Made by a program: the position numbers and the translations under genes
The notes under the pieces: model-generated
What the model saw: only the letters and a program-made list of their open reading frames with translations
Database searches by the model: none
Told to the model about the DNA's origin: nothing
In this document: positions 63,223 to 64,000 of the stretch, one piece after another
Numbering within the stretch: the stretch's first letter is position 1
How the letters are laid out: every line of letters begins with the position of its first letter
Source of the DNA: Casuarius casuarius
Lineage: Eukaryota > Chordata > Aves > Casuariiformes > Casuariidae
DNA length: 64,000 bases
Assembly (NCBI GenBank): GCA_003342895.1
Contig: PTFA01000313.1
Location: forward strand, 868,001-932,000
Direction of reading: 5' to 3'

Positions 63223-63267
63223 GTGTTTACGTGTTTGTGTTTGTGTACAGACACGTATATATATACG
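63223..63267. repeat. Alternating pyrimidine-purine tract with palindrome
   Basis: gtgtttacgtgtttgtgtttgtgtac leads into cgtatatatatacg (63254-63267), a perfect 14-bp palindrome. Such tracts can adopt non-B DNA forms. It lies about 370 bases left of the CpG island. Confidence 0.7.
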
Positions 63268-63634
63268 AGCTTGACCATATTTATGACAAATCGGTTTGCC
63301 CGTTTTGCTCACCAGGGCTGCATGCTCGGCCTGAGAGTAGTTAAGGAGTGAAAACACAGAATTTCTTTCCACATCATCACATCAGGACTGGGATTATACC
63401 TCCTGTGTGGGTTCAGTCCTATGCTTTTGAGTGAGAAATGGTATTTTTACAATGGAATAATCCATTATTTTATTTCTGTGAGTATTTGTCGGATTGTGCC
63501 CTTTGTAAACTGAAGACCAAGGAACTCCAATCCAAACTGTGGTTACTCAGAGCTTTCGTCATCAGTGTTATCTAATCACAACGTAACTTTTAACGTTTGC
63601 GTCAAACACGCTAAGTTTTAACCCCACTGGACTT

Positions 63635-63975
63635 CGAACGTGGGCAGTGCAGCGAGCGCGGTGCTGGGGGGGTGTGTGCGTGCCCTGCCTCTGCTGGCTG
63701 CCGTCTCGGTTTCGCGCGGGGGCTTCCCGGGGCGCTGTGCCGGGGCCGCGAGCAGGGCTGCTGCTGCTGCCGCCGCGGAGGCCCGTCGCCTCGGCTGCTT
63801 GCGCCGGCCGCAGCTGGGCAGTGAGAGCTGGCGGGCGCTCTCGTTCCTGTGCCCGCGGCAGCGGCTCCTCTCTGCTCCGTGTGTGGCTGCTGGTCTCCTT
63901 GCTGCGCTGCTTCTCGGGTCCTGGAAGCGCTTGTGGGGTTTCCTTCTCACGAGGATTTCCAGAATCCTCTCTGTC
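63635..63975. promoter_or_regulatory. CpG island, candidate promoter / first exon
   Basis: A hand count gives about 37 CpG dinucleotides in about 340 bases at roughly two-thirds G+C, so observed/expected CpG is near 1. The rest of the window is AT-rich and CpG-poor. It includes a (CTG)4-CCG run near 63760 and several GC boxes. Vertebrate islands like this usually mark promoters and 5' exons of broadly expressed or developmental genes. Both strands carry long open frames (63640-63996 plus and 63618-63950 minus), but both start at GTG and encode Ala/Arg-rich low-complexity sequence, as GC-rich DNA does by chance, so neither is called as a gene. There is no clear TATA box. The transcript could run right, out of the window, or left on the minus strand towards the candidate exons. 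Confidence 0.75.
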
Positions 63976-64000
63976 TCCTGCGAGGAGAAAACCTAGTTGG

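Noticed and set aside
63640..63996. 118-codon plus-strand and 110-codon minus-strand frames in the CpG island
   Set aside because: Both start at GTG and are Ala/Arg-rich low-complexity translations of GC-rich DNA. Overlapping open frames on both strands are typical artefacts of islands.

Overview
The window looks like nuclear DNA from a sauropsid vertebrate, most probably a bird. It is AT-rich, has very long stretches without open frames, and carries few interspersed repeats. The repeats I recognise are 5'-truncated CR1 LINEs, the dominant avian and reptilian retrotransposon. I saw no Alu, L1, B1 or other mammalian repeats and nothing bacterial. A Ty3/gypsy-type integrase relic at 53.4-53.7 kb would be unusual in a bird, so a crocodilian or turtle cannot be excluded. 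No complete protein-coding gene could be recognised. Almost all open frames are short and non-ATG-initiated and behave like chance ORFs.

Layout. 1-10.4 kb: AT-rich non-coding DNA with a (TG)n microsatellite, small tandem duplications, a perfect 18-bp palindrome and one copy of a dispersed repeat (about 4.97-5.01 kb). 10.39-11.22 kb: a minus-strand CR1. 11.2-42.4 kb: AT-rich non-coding DNA with a (TA)n tract, poly-C, hairpins, palindromes, a perfect 38-bp tandem duplication, and one protein-like minus-strand segment (17.7-17.9 kb). 42.4-51.6 kb: four minus-strand open segments bounded by plausible splice sites. Three of them (51.6-51.4, 48.5-48.4 and 47.2-47.0 kb) join in one compatible reading frame and end in a stop, so they could be the 3' part of an unrecognised minus-strand gene, or decoy exons. 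53.39-53.75 kb: the decayed gypsy-type integrase. 54.85-55.53 kb: a plus-strand CR1 whose reverse transcriptase FADD box is still readable, followed by a protein-like minus-strand segment. 56.08-56.13 kb: the second copy of the dispersed repeat. 58.65-58.79 kb: a short minus-strand CR1 tail. 63.64-63.98 kb: a dense CpG island at the right edge, the only strong promoter candidate. It could drive a gene to the right of the window or a minus-strand transcript running left.

There are no operons or interacting gene sets to describe. The window reads as intergenic or intronic sequence next to a CpG-island promoter. The candidate exons are inferred from open frames and splice-site quality alone; RNA evidence or cross-species alignment would decide them.
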